Part shown: positions 1-6,705 of the stretch, piece by piece
Layout: each line of letters starts with the position of its first letter
Numbering within the stretch: position 1 is the first letter of the stretch
Notes under the pieces: generated by a model
What the model was told of the DNA's origin: nothing
Databases searched by the model: none
What the model saw: only the letters and a program-made list of their open reading frames with translations
Origin: Zymomonas sp.
GTDB taxonomy: Bacteria; Pseudomonadota; Alphaproteobacteria; Sphingomonadales; Sphingomonadaceae
Reading direction: 5' to 3'
DNA: 8,356 nt
Assembly: GCA_027489105.1 (NCBI GenBank)
Contig: JAIYAJ010000428.1
Location: forward strand, 1 to 8,356
Program-made: the position numbers and the translations under genes

Positions 1-1
1 C

Positions 2-787
2 GCGCCCAATATCGGCGCGATCCTGACCCCGCTGCTGATCCCGCCGTTGGCGCTGGCCTTTGGCTGGAAAGCCGCCTTCGTCCTGACCGGAGCTCTTGGT
101 TTCCTGTGGCTGGTCGGGTGGATCTTCGGCACGCGCAAGCTCGTCCCCGTCGGCAACATACCCGAGCGGGCGCCGGTGAAATGGGGTGTGCTGCTCAGCG
201 ACCGGCGCAGCTGGACGGTGGTGGGCGCCAAGGCCTTCACCGATTGCGTCTGGTGGTTCGTGCTGTTCTGGATGCCCGACTTCTTCTCGCGCCAGTTCGG
301 CATGGCGCAGGGCGACCTGGGCGGCCCGATCGCCGTCATCTTCGCCATGGCGGCGCTGGGCGCGATCAGCTCGGGGGCCTTCTACCCGCTGCTGCTGGGT
401 CGAGGCTTCTCGGTCAATGCGGCGCGCAAGACCTCGATGCTGTTCTTCGCGCTCGTCGTGCTCGCCATGCCGCTGGCCCTGATGGCACAGAACCCATGGA
501 TCGCGGCACTGCTGATCGGCTGCGGTCTGTTCGCGCATCAGGGCTTCTCGACCAACATCTTCGGCATGACCGCCGACATCGTTCCCGGCGTGCGCGTCGC
601 CAGCGTCGTCGCCCTGGGCGCGGTCGCCGGCAATTTGTCGGGCACCGCGATCATCGAACTGGCGGGCTGGTCGCTCGACAACGGCCATGGCTATTGGCCG
701 ATGTTCGGGATCTGCGGCGGCGCCTATCTGGCCGCGCTACTGTTCATCCACCTGATGCAGCCCAAGCTGGAACTCGCGCAGGCCTGA
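2..787 (+). CDS. ExuT-like MFS transporter (hexuronate/anion symporter type), 5'-truncated by window edge
   Basis: An inner-membrane major facilitator; only the last ~261 residues are in the window. The frame is open from base 2, and the TTG at 47 is not the start, because family-like sequence (NIGAILTPLLIP) lies upstream of it. Family members of the anion:cation symporter group (ExuT, GudP, DgoT) are about 430 residues long and carry this NxGAIxxPLxxP motif near residue 150, so about 40% is missing. Visible: hydrophobic segments such as AAFVLTGALGFLWLVGWIF, a central hydrophilic loop, VWWFVLFWMPDFF, an alanine-rich pair of helices, the loop ADIVPGVRVASVVALGAVAG, and a last helix before the polar tail KLELAQA. 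The gene is convergent with the TonB receptor. The family moves acidic sugars by proton or sodium symport; sulfoquinovose (a sulfonated glucose) would suit, but that substrate is inferred from context only. It could equally end an unrelated upstream operon. Confidence 0.85.
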   Translation, partial: APNIGAILTPLLIPPLALAFGWKAAFVLTGALGFLWLVGWIFGTRKLVPVGNIPERAPVKWGVLLSDRRSWTVVGAKAFTDCVWWFVLFWMPDFFSRQFGMAQGDLGGPIAVIFAMAALGAISSGAFYPLLLGRGFSVNAARKTSMLFFALVVLAMPLALMAQNPWIAALLIGCGLFAHQGFSTNIFGMTADIVPGVRVASVVALGAVAGNLSGTAIIELAGWSLDNGHGYWPMFGICGGAYLAALLFIHLMQPKLELAQA

Positions 788-800
788 TCGCAACGGGCTT

Positions 801-825
801 GATCCCGCCGCACCGGTGCCGGATC
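801..825 (+). terminator. Possible hairpin after the MFS gene, no T-tract
   Basis: An interrupted inverted repeat 14 bases after the transporter stop: GATCC (801..805) can pair with GGATC (821..825), enclosing the palindrome GCACCGGTGC. No U-run follows, so it is not a textbook intrinsic terminator; it may be an mRNA-end structure for Rho-dependent termination or simply chance in GC-rich DNA. Confidence 0.25.
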
Positions 826-1054
826 GGTCCAAGGCGGGCAGCCGAGGTTCGCCCGCACCACTCCGAGCATGAACAGCGACCGGCGAGCATAGTCGGTGCG
901 AGGCGCCGCTCCGCGGCCCAGGCTCCTACCAGCAAAGCACCCTGGAATTGTCGCTCGGACAGGCCGTTGGCTCACGCCAGCCGCCGCCGGACGGGCGCGG
1001 CAGAGCGAGAAGGCACTGACGCAACAAGGCTCAGCGCGAGCACGCAGTCAGGTT

Positions 1055-1074
1055 GGGCTCGGGGCTCAGGGCTC
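1055..1074. repeat. Three tandem GGGCTC units with 7-bp period
   Basis: GGGCTC occurs at 1055..1060, 1062..1067 and 1069..1074, each separated by one base (G, then A). It is a short exact tandem array in non-coding DNA just before the receptor's terminator. No function is evident; replication slippage is the simplest origin. Confidence 0.5.
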
Positions 1075-1105
1075 GAGCTTCCCTCGACCTTCGGTGCCCA
1101 GCCAT

Positions 1106-1138
1106 AAAAAAGGGGCCCCCGGCAGAACCGGAGGCCCC
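1106..1138 (-). terminator. Strong intrinsic terminator of the TonB-dependent receptor gene
   Basis: Read on the minus strand, this is an 11-bp stem (GGGGCCTCCGG / CCGGGGGCCCC, with one G-U pair), a 5-base loop and then TTTTTT. It begins 22 bases after the receptor stop codon. The T-run is only on the minus-strand side, so it is directional and does not serve the convergent transporter gene. Confidence 0.93.
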
Positions 1139-1160
1139 AGTAGGAGATAACTGGAGAAAC

Positions 1161-3491
1161 TTAGAAGTTCGCGGTGCCCGTCAGGCCCCAGTAGCGATCG
1201 GCGTCGCGCGGGATCTGGTAGCGGTAGGAACCGCCCGGACCGCCGCTCTGGATCGCGGCGATATAGGACTTGTCGAACAGATTGCGGACCTGGAAGGTCA
1301 GGCGATAGCGATCATCGGCATCGCCGACGCCCAGCTTGACGTTGACCAGGCCATAGGACGGGATCGTGCCCAGCCGGGTCTGCACGACGTTGGGCGTGAA
1401 GATCGACAGCTGCTTCGTCTGGTAATTGCCCTGGGCGCCGAAGAAGACATCGAACGCGCCACCGGTCCGCCAGCGATAGTCGGCCGAGAGCGACCCCTTC
1501 CACTTCGGCGCATAGGCCAGCGGCGAACCGGCCGGAATGACGGCGGTGGCCGCCGCGCCGGGCGCAACGCGGAAGCGATCGACCTTGGCATCGGTATAGG
1601 CGATGCCGCCGCTGATCGTCAGGTCGTCGACCGGGAACCAGTTGAGGTCGGCCTCGAAACCGCGGGTCGAAACCGTACCGGCGTTGGTGAAGCGAGTGAC
1701 CACGACGCCTGCCACGAGATCCGGGTTGTTCGCCTGGAAATTCTTGTACTTGGCGTAGAAGCCCGCGATGTTCAGGGTCATGCGGCCGTTGAACAGCGTG
1801 TTCTTCAGACCCGCCTCGAACGCGTCCGAGGTTTCCGGCGCGATCGAATTGGTTCCGGTCGCGGTCAGGTTGAAGAAGACGTTGTACGCCGGGCCCTTAT
1901 AGCCGCGCGTGTAGCTGCCATAGGCCATGATCCGGCGGCTGATGTCGTACTGGACCGATGCCTTGCCCGACAGATCGTCATTGTCGGTCTTGGCGCGGAA
2001 GACGGTCGCGGGCTGGCCGGTGCCGGTCGCGGTCGTCGGGAAGCTCGGCTGGATGCCGGGGCCGGTCAGCGTCGTGTTGCGGCTGTGGAACACCTTCAGC
2101 TTGTCATAGCTGTAGCGCAGGCCGCCGACGAGGCGCAGGTCCTCGCTGATGTTCCAGGTCGCCTGGCCGAAGGCGGCATAGTTGAGGAAGGTCGAACCGA
2201 AGTCGGCGACGCCGGTCGGGAAGGTCGACGGATTGGCGTTCGCGCTGCCGCAGGGGATCAGCACGTTGGTCGGAGCGCCGGCTGCCGCCGTGCAGACGAT
2301 ATCGTCGCGGCGGAAGATGCGGCGCGACTTGGCGTTCGAATAGAAGGTGCCGAGCACATAGCTGACCGTCTGATCGGTCGGCGAGGCGAGGCGGAACTCC
2401 TGGGTGAAGGTGTGGCTCGTCTGCGGACCCGAGTCATGCAGCTGGTTGAAGCCGACATAGGCGCGGTCGAGCCAGTCGCCGTCGCGGATCTCGGTATTGT
2501 CCCAGCTGCGATAGGCGGTGATGCTCGTCAGCGTGTGGGTGCCGACCTCGAGGTCAACCTGCCCAGACACGCCCCAGCCCTCTTCCTTCGTCGACGTGAC
2601 GAGATTCTGGCGGATCTCCCGTGTGTTGGCACCACGCGGGGTGGGCAATGCGTTGAAGGCGAGGCTGGTCGAGGGGGCGCCGGCGCCGGTCAGCGGGCCG
2701 GTGCCGATCACTTCGGCGCAGCAATCATCGTCATTCTTGTAATAGTCGGCCGCGATATAGATGCGCAGCGCGTCCGAAGGATTGTACAGGACCTGCCCGC
2801 GCACGCCACGATGCTTGTAGCCATTGACATGGTCGCCGGTCGTCAGGTTGCGGATGTTGCCGTCATATTCGCCATAGAAGCCGGTGAAGCGCGCAGCGAG
2901 ATCCTCGCCCAGCGGCACGTTGACCGAGCCCTTGAGGCGATATTCCTGGCGATCGAAATAGCTGGCGTCGACCGTGCCGGAAAACTCGTTCTTCGGCATC
3001 TGGGTCGTGATGTTGATGACGCCGGCCGATGCATTCTTGCCGAACAGCGTGCCCTGCGGGCCGCGCAGCACTTCCATCTGGGCAACATCGACGAGATCGT
3101 TGAAGGCCTCGCCCGAGCGGGCATAGACGACGCCGTCGACCACGGTCGACACCGAGGGTTCACCGGCGATCGAGAAGGTGGCGGTACCGACGCCGCGCAG
3201 GAAGATCGTCTGGTTGAGCGTCGTGCCCGACTTGAGGAAGTTCAACGACGGGACGAGTTGCGCTGCGCTCTCGATGCTCGGACGCGCGGTGGTGGCGAGC
3301 GCCTGGCCCGACAGGACCGAGACGGCCACGGGCACGCTCTGGAGATTTTCGGAGCGCTTCTGCGCGGTGACCACGATCTCGGCGACCGACTCCTCGGCTT
3401 CGGCCGGTGTCTGGGCGAAGGCCGGTGCGGCATAGCCAATGGAAATGGCCGCCAAAGCCATGGCGGACGAGGCACGGAGCAACGATTTCAC
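1161..3491 (-). CDS. TonB-dependent outer-membrane receptor, candidate receptor for sulfoquinovose or its glycosides
   Basis: A complete 776-residue TonB-dependent receptor, an outer-membrane 22-stranded barrel that imports ligands using TonB-ExbBD energy. Residues 1-26 are a signal peptide (basic MKSLLR, hydrophobic core, APAFA|Q). The TonB box is EIVVTA at 38-43. The plug covers about 45-165 and shows the hallmarks IFLRGVG (96-102), VVDGVVYARSG (117-127) and VLRGPQGTLFGKNASAGVINI (141-161). The rest is barrel with alternating aromatic strands and ends in a C-terminal phenylalanine (TANF), the usual BAM signal. There is no N-terminal STN domain, so no sigma/anti-sigma signalling role. CC and VCTAAAG...IPCG cysteine pairs suggest extracellular-loop disulfides. 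The start is GTG, chosen for the ribosome site GGGGAGG seven bases upstream and the signal peptide. It is divergent from the sulfoquinovosidase operon; such pairing usually reflects a shared substrate, but the ligand is inferred. Confidence 0.95.
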   Translation of the reverse strand: MKSLLRASSAMALAAISIGYAAPAFAQTPAEAEESVAEIVVTAQKRSENLQSVPVAVSVLSGQALATTARPSIESAAQLVPSLNFLKSGTTLNQTIFLRGVGTATFSIAGEPSVSTVVDGVVYARSGEAFNDLVDVAQMEVLRGPQGTLFGKNASAGVINITTQMPKNEFSGTVDASYFDRQEYRLKGSVNVPLGEDLAARFTGFYGEYDGNIRNLTTGDHVNGYKHRGVRGQVLYNPSDALRIYIAADYYKNDDDCCAEVIGTGPLTGAGAPSTSLAFNALPTPRGANTREIRQNLVTSTKEEGWGVSGQVDLEVGTHTLTSITAYRSWDNTEIRDGDWLDRAYVGFNQLHDSGPQTSHTFTQEFRLASPTDQTVSYVLGTFYSNAKSRRIFRRDDIVCTAAAGAPTNVLIPCGSANANPSTFPTGVADFGSTFLNYAAFGQATWNISEDLRLVGGLRYSYDKLKVFHSRNTTLTGPGIQPSFPTTATGTGQPATVFRAKTDNDDLSGKASVQYDISRRIMAYGSYTRGYKGPAYNVFFNLTATGTNSIAPETSDAFEAGLKNTLFNGRMTLNIAGFYAKYKNFQANNPDLVAGVVVTRFTNAGTVSTRGFEADLNWFPVDDLTISGGIAYTDAKVDRFRVAPGAAATAVIPAGSPLAYAPKWKGSLSADYRWRTGGAFDVFFGAQGNYQTKQLSIFTPNVVQTRLGTIPSYGLVNVKLGVGDADDRYRLTFQVRNLFDKSYIAAIQSGGPGGSYRYQIPRDADRYWGLTGTANF

Positions 3492-3498
3492 GGGTTTT

Positions 3499-3505
3499 CC
3501 TCCCC
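3499..3505 (-). promoter_or_regulatory. Ribosome binding site fixing the GTG start of the receptor
   Basis: Minus-strand GGGGAGG ends seven bases before the GTG at 3491..3489. This strong Shine-Dalgarno match, together with the signal peptide that begins at this codon, supports the non-ATG start. Confidence 0.85.
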
Positions 3506-3582
3506 TTTTAGTCCGGGACTTTGCGCCCCGCTGCGAACGTTTCTGGAGCGGCTCACCTGTTTGGCATCACCGCTTGCGGCCC

Positions 3583-3611
3583 TTGTGTTGCGGCGGAAGC
3601 GACGATATGTC
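3583..3611 (+). promoter_or_regulatory. Candidate promoter for the sulfoquinovosidase operon
   Basis: TTGTGT (3583..3588) and TATGTC (3606..3611) are separated by 17 bases, a partial match to sigma-70-type -35 and -10 boxes (three of six positions in the -10). The -10 overlaps the right arm of the inverted repeat at 3611..3619, so repression by a bound protein would be direct. This is a pattern match only. Confidence 0.3.
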
Positions 3612-3613
3612 AA
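3585..3613 (-). promoter_or_regulatory. Candidate promoter for the TonB-dependent receptor, overlapping the opposite promoter
   Basis: The minus strand has a perfect -35 box TTGACA (3613..3608). Seventeen bases on lies CAACAC (3590..3585), a poor -10. The -35 overlaps the right arm of the inverted repeat and the candidate plus-strand -10, which would let one regulator control both directions. The weak -10 keeps confidence low; an activator or an alternative sigma factor may be involved. Confidence 0.3.
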
Positions 3614-3669
3614 GCGGTGTCACACGAGACGGGCCATGGTGCGGCAATTCTGCAACAAGGCCCGCGACC

Positions 3670-3675
3670 AGAGGA
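3670..3675 (+). promoter_or_regulatory. Ribosome binding site deciding the TTG start of the sulfoquinovosidase
   Basis: AGAGGA ends ten bases before the TTG at 3686. The frame is open further upstream but has no in-frame ATG there, and the upstream translation does not look like the family, so this site and the family N-terminus fix the start at 3686. Confidence 0.6.
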
Positions 3676-3685
3676 TATACGCGTC

Positions 3686-5695
3686 TTGAAGCTCGAATTC
3701 GTCTCGAATTCCGATGGTTTCGACCTCCTGATCGGGGGTCGCACCCTGTTGTCGCACCGCTGCGACTGTCCAGCGCTTGCCATGGCGCAGGGCAATCCCG
3801 CGATCGAGATGTACCGCGGCAATTTCCGGATCGAGGATGCGCCCGCGCAAAAGGTCGCGCCGGCCGACTTCGAGCTGACTGATCAGCACGTGACGCTGCT
3901 CGACGGCGGCAAGGCCGTGGCTACTCTCGCGATCGAAGGCCATCGACTGACCATCGCAGCGCTGCTGCCCGGCTATGACCGCCTGACGCTGTCGCTCTTC
4001 GCAGATGCCGAGGAGTGCGTCTGGGGCGGCGGCGAGCAGATGAGCTATGTCGCGCTCAACGGGCGCCGCTTCCCGATCTGGACCAGCGAGCCCGGCGTCG
4101 GCCGCGACAAGAGCACCGAACTGACCCGCATCATGGACGAGCAGGGCATGGCGGGCGGCGATTACTGGAACAGCAACTACCCGCAGCCGACCTTCCTGAC
4201 CTCGCGCTGGATCGCCACCCATCTCGACGAGAGCTGTTACAGCGTGCTCGATTTCAGCGACCCGGCCTTTCACCGCGTCGAAATCTGGAAAGACAGCGCC
4301 GCACTCGAATTCTTCGCGGCCGACGGCCCGGTCGAACTGGTCGGACTGCTGTCCGATCGTTTCGGCCGCCAGCCACCGCTGCCCGACTGGGCGATCGGCG
4401 GCGCGATCCTTGGCCTCAAGTCGGGTGCGAGCAGCTTCGACCGGATGGAGCGGTTCATCGAGGCGGGCACGGCGGTTTCGGGCCTGTGGTGTGAGGACTG
4501 GGCCGGCATTCGCGAGACCAGCTTCGGTCGAAGGCTGTTCTGGGACTGGCATGTCGCCGAGCGCAGCGCTGAGCGCTATCCCGGCCTCGAACAGCGCATC
4601 GCCGGATTGAAGGCGCGCGGCATCCGCTTCCTCGCCTATGCCAACCCCTATCTGGCGGTGGACGGCGAACTCTATGCCGAGGCGGCGGCGGGCGGCCATT
4701 TCGCACTGCGCCTCGACCGCGACGAGCCCTATCTGGTCGACTTCGGCGAGTTCGACTGCGGCGTGGTCGACTTCACCCGCGCCGAGAGCCGCGCCTGGTT
4801 CGCCGAGCGGGTGTTGGGCGAGGAGATGCTCGACAAGGGTATCGACGGCTGGATGGCCGATTTCGGTGAATATCTGCCCGTCGACCTTCGCCTGGCCGAC
4901 GGATCGGACCCGATGGAGGCGCATAATCTCTGGCCGGTGCTGTGGGCCGAGGTCAACGCCATGGCGCTCGCCTCGCGCGGTCGCACCGGCGACGCGCTGT
5001 TCTTCATGCGCGCCGGCTTCTCGGGTGTGCAGCGTCATTGTCCGCTGCTCTGGGCAGGCGACCAGTCGGTCGACTTCACCCGCCATGACGGGATCGGGAC
5101 GGTGCTGGCCGGGGCGCTCTCCTCGGGCCTCGTCGGCAACGCCTACAGCCATTCGGATTGCGGCGGTTACACTTCGCTCCACGGCAATGTCCGGACGCGC
5201 GAACTGCTCGAGCGCTGGTGCGAACTGGCAGCCTTCGCCCCCATCATGCGCAGCCATGAGGGCAACCGGCCCGACGACAATCTGCAATATGACAGCGATG
5301 CGGAGCTGATGGCCTGCTTCGCGCGGTGGAGCCGGGTCCATGCCCATCTGGCGCCCTATGTCCGCACGCTGTGCGACGAAGCCGTCGCCACCGGCCTGCC
5401 CGCCCAGCGCCCGCTGTTTCTCCACCATCCCGACCAGCGCGACTTGTGGACCGTGCAGGACCAGTTCCTCTACGGTGCCGACCTGCTGGTGGCCCCCGTG
5501 ATCGAAGAAGGCGCCACGTCGCGCCACGTCGTCCTGCCCGGCTCTTCGCCCTGGCGGTCGGTGTGGAGCGGCGAGGATCTTCAGCCGGGGCTCCACAGGG
5601 TGGACGCGCCGATCGGCCGGCCACCGGTCTTCTATCGGCCCGACAGCGCATTTGGGGGGCTGTTCGCGGCCTTGCCGGGGGTGTTGCAGGGGTGA
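3686..5695 (+). CDS. smoI: Sulfoquinovosidase, glycoside hydrolase family 31 (SmoI/YihQ type)
   Basis: Retaining alpha-glycosidase that releases sulfoquinovose from sulfoquinovosyl glycerol and related glycosides; no signal peptide, so cytoplasmic. With the TTG start it is 669 residues, against about 678 for E. coli YihQ. The N-terminal beta domain has MYRGNF and GGGEQMSY (as YihQ GCGEQFSY), followed by FPIWTSEPGVGR. The (beta/alpha)8 barrel carries the nucleophile D392 (GWMADFGEYLP) and the acid/base D459 (WAGDQ). The sulfonate-recognition set known from sulfoquinovosidases is complete: K245 (GLKSG), E270 (WCEDW), R283 and W286 (RRLFW), Y495 (CGGYTS). K245/E270 place it in the K/E subgroup of the Agrobacterium enzyme, not the Q/Q subgroup of YihQ. 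The end, PIGRPPVFYRPDS, also matches YihQ. It heads the operon and its stop overlaps the regulator start. General alpha-glucosidase or xylosidase activity is unlikely given the RxxW motif. Confidence 0.93.
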   Translation: MKLEFVSNSDGFDLLIGGRTLLSHRCDCPALAMAQGNPAIEMYRGNFRIEDAPAQKVAPADFELTDQHVTLLDGGKAVATLAIEGHRLTIAALLPGYDRLTLSLFADAEECVWGGGEQMSYVALNGRRFPIWTSEPGVGRDKSTELTRIMDEQGMAGGDYWNSNYPQPTFLTSRWIATHLDESCYSVLDFSDPAFHRVEIWKDSAALEFFAADGPVELVGLLSDRFGRQPPLPDWAIGGAILGLKSGASSFDRMERFIEAGTAVSGLWCEDWAGIRETSFGRRLFWDWHVAERSAERYPGLEQRIAGLKARGIRFLAYANPYLAVDGELYAEAAAGGHFALRLDRDEPYLVDFGEFDCGVVDFTRAESRAWFAERVLGEEMLDKGIDGWMADFGEYLPVDLRLADGSDPMEAHNLWPVLWAEVNAMALASRGRTGDALFFMRAGFSGVQRHCPLLWAGDQSVDFTRHDGIGTVLAGALSSGLVGNAYSHSDCGGYTSLHGNVRTRELLERWCELAAFAPIMRSHEGNRPDDNLQYDSDAELMACFARWSRVHAHLAPYVRTLCDEAVATGLPAQRPLFLHHPDQRDLWTVQDQFLYGADLLVAPVIEEGATSRHVVLPGSSPWRSVWSGEDLQPGLHRVDAPIGRPPVFYRPDSAFGGLFAALPGVLQG

Positions 5696-6705
5696 GCGAA
5701 AGATCGAACATCAGGGATGTCGCGGCGCGTGCGGGGGTGGCGGTCAAGACCGTCAGCCGGGTACTCAACGACCATCCTTATGTCAGCGCGGAAACCAGGG
5801 CGCGCGTGCAGCTGGCGATGCGCGAGCTCGATTTCCGGCCGAGCATCGCCGCGCGCATCCTGTCGGGCGCCAAGTCGAACCAGATCGCGCTGATCTACGA
5901 CAATCACAGCCCCTATTATATGTTCCAGATCCAGAATGGCTGCTGGTCGCGCTGCCAGGCCGACGGCATCCGCCTGCTCGCCCAGCCGGTCGACGTCGCA
6001 GCACCCAATGTCGGCGATCAGGTGCGCGGCCTCGTCACCGAAACCCATGTCGACGGGATCATCCTGTCGTCGCCGGTCACCGACTGCGATGAGGTGCTGC
6101 GCGCGCTGGAGGCGATGGACATACCCTTCGTCCGCATCTCGCCGGGCACCAACCATGCGCTGACGAGCTCGGTCTATATGGACGACGCGCAGGCCGCCGA
6201 CGACATGACGACCCATCTCGTCAACATGGGGCATCGGCGGATCGGGTTCATCAAGGGCCATCCCAACCACATGGCATCGGACGACCGCCTGTTCGGCTAT
6301 CGCCGCGCGCTCGACCGGGCGGGCATATCCTATGAGCCGCAGCTGGTCGCGAGCGGCGAGTTCGACTTCGACAGCGGCGTGACGGCCGGTGCCGCCTTTC
6401 TCGACATGGCCGAGCCGCCGACCGCGATCTTCGCCTCCAACGACGACATGGCGGCGGGCGTGCTCGCGGTCGCGCACGACCGGGGCCTCGATCTGCCCGG
6501 CGACCTGTCGGTGGCCGGCTTCGACGACACCACGCTGGCTCGGACCGTCTGGCCGCCGCTCACCACCATCCACCAGCCGATGTTCGACCTGGCGCACACC
6601 GCCACGGAGATCCTCATCGCGGGGGGCGACATCGCCCACCGCCGTCTTCCCCACCAACTGATCGAGCGCGGCTCCGTCGCGCCGCCACGCAGGACATGTT
6701 CATGA
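5692..6705 (+). CDS. LacI-family transcriptional regulator, probable sulfoquinovose-responsive repressor
   Basis: A 337-residue LacI/GalR-type regulator of normal length. The helix-turn-helix is at about residues 6-26 (NIRDVAARAGVAVKTVSRVLN), with V18-K19 at the positions that read operator bases in LacI (Tyr17, Gln18). The hinge helix follows (RPSIAARILSG), then a type I periplasmic-binding-protein core starting QIALIYDN, with VDGIILSSPV, HRRIGFIKG and AIFASNDDMAAG as family landmarks and a C-terminal VAGFDDTTLA plus TTIHQP. The GTG start lies in the GTGA overlap with the sulfoquinovosidase stop; the HTH begins only a few residues in, as normal. It is translated as the second gene of the catabolic operon, so it may autoregulate. 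The effector is probably sulfoquinovose or a derivative, and the target the divergent region 3492..3685; both are inferred from position. Confidence 0.93.
   Translation: MSERSNIRDVAARAGVAVKTVSRVLNDHPYVSAETRARVQLAMRELDFRPSIAARILSGAKSNQIALIYDNHSPYYMFQIQNGCWSRCQADGIRLLAQPVDVAAPNVGDQVRGLVTETHVDGIILSSPVTDCDEVLRALEAMDIPFVRISPGTNHALTSSVYMDDAQAADDMTTHLVNMGHRRIGFIKGHPNHMASDDRLFGYRRALDRAGISYEPQLVASGEFDFDSGVTAGAAFLDMAEPPTAIFASNDDMAAGVLAVAHDRGLDLPGDLSVAGFDDTTLARTVWPPLTTIHQPMFDLAHTATEILIAGGDIAHRRLPHQLIERGSVAPPRRTCS
6691..6694 (+). promoter_or_regulatory. Ribosome binding site choosing the second of two close ATGs
   Basis: AGGA ends seven bases before the ATG at 6702 but only one base before the ATG at 6696. 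This spacing and the ATGA overlap with the lacI-type gene stop favour 6702 as the start of the aldo-keto reductase. Confidence 0.65.

Larger units (their letters stand above)
788..1105. other. Intergenic region without a convincing gene
   Basis: A gap of about 320 bases between the transporter and the terminator of the TonB receptor. Short open frames cross it on both strands, but their translations are arginine-rich and alanine-rich with no recognisable domain and no good ribosome binding site. It holds a 10-bp perfect palindrome (GCACCGGTGC, 810..819) flanked by GATCC and GGATC, a GCGGGC/GCCCGC inverted repeat near 834..856, and three 7-bp-spaced copies of GGGCTC at 1055..1074. I see no tRNA, CRISPR or insertion-sequence ends. 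Confidence 0.6.
3568..3619. promoter_or_regulatory. 9-bp inverted repeat in the divergent intergenic region, candidate operator pair
   Basis: CACCGCTTG (3568..3576) and its exact reverse complement CAAGCGGTG (3611..3619) lie 43 bp apart centre to centre, close to four helical turns. The right arm is embedded in TGTCAAGCGGTGTCA, where TGTCA repeats with a 10-bp step (3608..3612 and 3618..3622). The position between the receptor and the operon that encodes a LacI-family protein makes it the best candidate operator in the window. It is not a classical compact LacI-type palindrome with a central CG, so the protein that binds is a guess. Confidence 0.4.

Noticed and set aside
47..49. TTG at 47 as the start of the transporter
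   Set aside because: The frame is open to the window edge and the upstream codons already encode the conserved NIGAILTPLL helix, so the gene begins outside the window.
724..975. Small minus-strand open frames downstream of the transporter
   Set aside because: No ribosome site, unusual composition, overlap with the transporter's 3' end and no recognisable homology. A decayed gene cannot be excluded, but nothing supports one.
3521..3523. TTG at 3521 as the sulfoquinovosidase start
   Set aside because: It would add 55 residues with no similarity to the family and extend across the promoter region; the site at 3670..3675 and the length match to YihQ favour 3686.
3562..3577. Sigma-54-like TGGCA...TTGC boxes in the divergent region
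   Set aside because: The GG and GC elements are 13 bases apart instead of the strict 12, and no enhancer-binding activator is encoded nearby.
1053..3689. Very long plus-strand open frame (878 codons) opposite the TonB-dependent receptor
   Set aside because: It is an antisense shadow produced by strong GC3 bias of the receptor gene. The translation is rich in Arg, Gly, Asp and Ile with no domain, and it runs through the receptor's terminator.
3620..5596. Long minus-strand open frame (658 codons) opposite the sulfoquinovosidase
   Set aside because: The opposite strand encodes a clear GH31 enzyme with all catalytic motifs; the antisense frame has no recognisable domain or ribosome site.
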